NCBI GenBank assembly: GCA_900772695.1
Contig: CAAGRO010000217.1
Coordinates: 1 to 6,708 of the forward strand
Source: an uncultured Oribacterium sp.
GTDB lineage: Bacteria > Bacillota > Clostridia > Lachnospirales > Lachnospiraceae
DNA length: 6,708 nt
Direction: 5' to 3'
The notes under the pieces are model-generated. The model worked only from the letters and a program-made list of their open reading frames with translations. It did no database searches and was not told the origin of the DNA. How positions within the stretch are numbered: position 1 is the stretch's first letter; each line of letters opens with the position of its first letter. The position numbers and the translations under genes were made by a program. Below, one piece after another: positions 6,168-6,708 of this stretch.

Positions 6168-6265
6168 GAAGTTTGAGGCTGCTCCTCATTCGCCCACCCC
6201 CATAGAATTCACGAATAGCTGTACGTTTTGGTCCCACCCCCGCTCATGAGGAGCCCTCAAACTTC
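6168..6265. repeat. 20-bp palindrome with C-rich direct repeats in its loop
   Basis: GAAGTTTGAGG (6168–6178) pairs with 6255–6265 and GCTCCTCAT (6181–6189) pairs with 6246–6254, with only a 2-nt bulge (CT, 6179–6180). The 56-nt loop carries CCCACCCCC twice (6193–6201, 6233–6241), 40 nt apart. On the minus strand this gives four G-tracts that could form a G-quadruplex. The right arm overlaps a second hairpin, CTTCTGG/CCGGAAG (6262–6279), so the two structures compete. I cannot assign it to a known family. Confidence 0.75.
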
Positions 6266-6291
6266 TGGCTAACCGGAAGCCAATGCCGATT

Positions 6292-6517
6292 GTAGGCATG
6301 TTGGAACCCCAAAATGATGATCGTGCCTACGATCACGCTCGATTTTATAGGCACGGTGTCTTCAAATCCGGGGCATCGTGCCTACGGTTTACCCCGGATT
6401 ATGGTTATTTCCGTAAGCACGATGACGTTTTAAAGCGCTTACCATGCCTGCAGTTGAAATTTCAGCGGTCCCCCGCGTCAGGCACGATGATGGGTTTTGA
6501 AGCTTATCGTGCCTGCG
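6292..6517. repeat. four tandem degenerate palindromic units of ~40 nt
   Basis: A motif close to ATCGTGCCTRCGG occurs eight times in strictly alternating orientation. The four units are 6292–6331, 6348–6387, 6413–6452 and 6479–6517, separated by 16, 25 and 26 nt. Each unit has a left TAGGCACG-like and a right CGTGCCTA-like copy around a 17–25-nt loop. Unit 4 is a perfect 10-bp stem (CAGGCACGAT 6479–6488 with 6506–6515). Unit 2 pairs 6348–6355 with 6377–6384, and a second perfect 9-bp stem, AATCCGGGG (6365–6373) with 6392–6400, is interleaved with it. Loops and spacers differ, so this is not a CRISPR. Confidence 0.7.
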
Positions 6518-6560
6518 GTTGGCAGATGCCCTGATTTCCCCAATTGTGCATTGCAAGATT

Positions 6561-6589
6561 TTTACAAAATTGAGCTATTTGGGTATTCA
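6561..6589 (+). promoter_or_regulatory. weak plus-strand promoter candidate
   Basis: TTTACA (6561–6566) and TATTCA (6584–6589) are separated by 17 nt in an AT-rich stretch. The -35 is good and the -10 is poor. It would fire toward the palindrome at 6619–6690. Without a downstream gene in view it remains speculative. Confidence 0.15.
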
Positions 6590-6618
6590 GCATTGCTGGA
6601 TTTTCGCAGAATAGATCA

Positions 6619-6690
6619 GGAAAGTTCTAAGTTCAGGGCCAAAAAAGCAGAGCCTGAAGTTACCTTCAAGCCCTGAATTTAGTACTTTCC
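6619..6690. repeat. 21-bp palindrome enclosing a terminator
   Basis: GGAAAGTTCTAAGTTCAGGGC (6619–6639; first 20 bases to 6638) pairs with 6670–6690 with one mismatch (6626/6683) and one G·T pair (6631/6678). The 30-nt interior holds a minus-strand intrinsic terminator whose 5' arm shares bases 6670–6673 with the outer palindrome. Confidence 0.75.
6641..6673 (-). terminator. intrinsic terminator, minus strand
   Basis: On the minus strand GGGCTTGAAG (6673–6664), loop GTAA (6663–6660) and CTTCAGGCTC (6659–6650) form a 10-bp stem with two G·T pairs. TGC and six T residues (6646–6641) follow at once. This is a standard rho-independent terminator and most likely ends a minus-strand gene located beyond position 6708. 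It would also insulate brnTA from that gene. Confidence 0.75.
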
Positions 6691-6708
6691 CTTTGAACCA
6701 AGTTCCGC

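Larger units (their letters stand above)
6109..6708. other. 600-nt palindrome-rich non-coding region
   Basis: I find no credible gene here. The one notable open frame (6283–6534, plus) runs through the palindromic units and its composition follows from them. The region contains, in order: two CCCTTGG copies (6152–6158, 6161–6167), a long palindrome (6168–6265), four palindromic units (6292–6517), an AT-rich stretch (6541–6618) and a palindrome with an embedded terminator (6619–6690). The listed sub-features give details. Confidence 0.7.

Noticed and set aside
6292..6517. CRISPR array
   Set aside because: The repeated units are not identical, their interiors diverge, spacing varies (16–26 nt) and no cas gene is near.
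6283..6534. 83-aa plus-strand open frame
   Set aside because: It reads through the palindromic units, has only a weak GGAAG before the ATG, and shows no recognisable domain. It is not fully excluded, but repeat structure explains it better.

Overview
The window looks like a Clostridia-type Firmicute, probably related to the Lachnospiraceae. Three observations support this: the gene order asp23-like – nusB – xseA – xseB – ispA – dxs, strong AGGAGG-type ribosome binding sites, and protein sequences of Gram-positive type. The taxonomy is inferred from gene order and protein character, not from a database search.

Left two thirds (1–5101): a head-to-tail minus-strand housekeeping operon. Transcription runs from right to left. 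The order is an Asp23/YqhY-family protein (5077→4691), NusB (4546→4004), exonuclease VII large subunit XseA (3988→2588), exonuclease VII small subunit XseB (2447→2205), a short-chain polyprenyl synthase IspA (2227→1244) and DXS (1132→beyond position 1, so 3' truncated). DXS makes the first committed MEP-pathway metabolite. IspA condenses the resulting C5 units to farnesyl diphosphate. XseA and XseB form one nuclease, and NusB acts in antitermination. The folD gene that sits between nusB and xseA in Bacillus subtilis is absent here. A candidate operon promoter with an extended -10 lies near 5141–5149, under two overlapping inverted repeats (5152–5191).

Right third (5102–6708): an accessory, palindrome-rich region. 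It carries one compact minus-strand toxin–antitoxin pair, BrnT (6053→5775) and BrnA (5788→5480), which overlap by 14 bases. The rest is non-coding and unusually structured. There is an almost fully paired hairpin of about 211 nt (5227–5437). There is a 20-bp palindrome whose loop holds two CCCACCCCC copies (6168–6265). There is a run of four degenerate ~40-nt palindromic units in which one motif alternates orientation eight times (6292–6517), one unit having pseudoknot-compatible interleaved stems. Last comes a 21-bp palindrome that encloses a minus-strand intrinsic terminator (6619–6690), probably ending a gene beyond the right edge. I do not recognise these elements as a named family. They could be miniature mobile elements or structured RNAs, and they are the most interesting part of the window.
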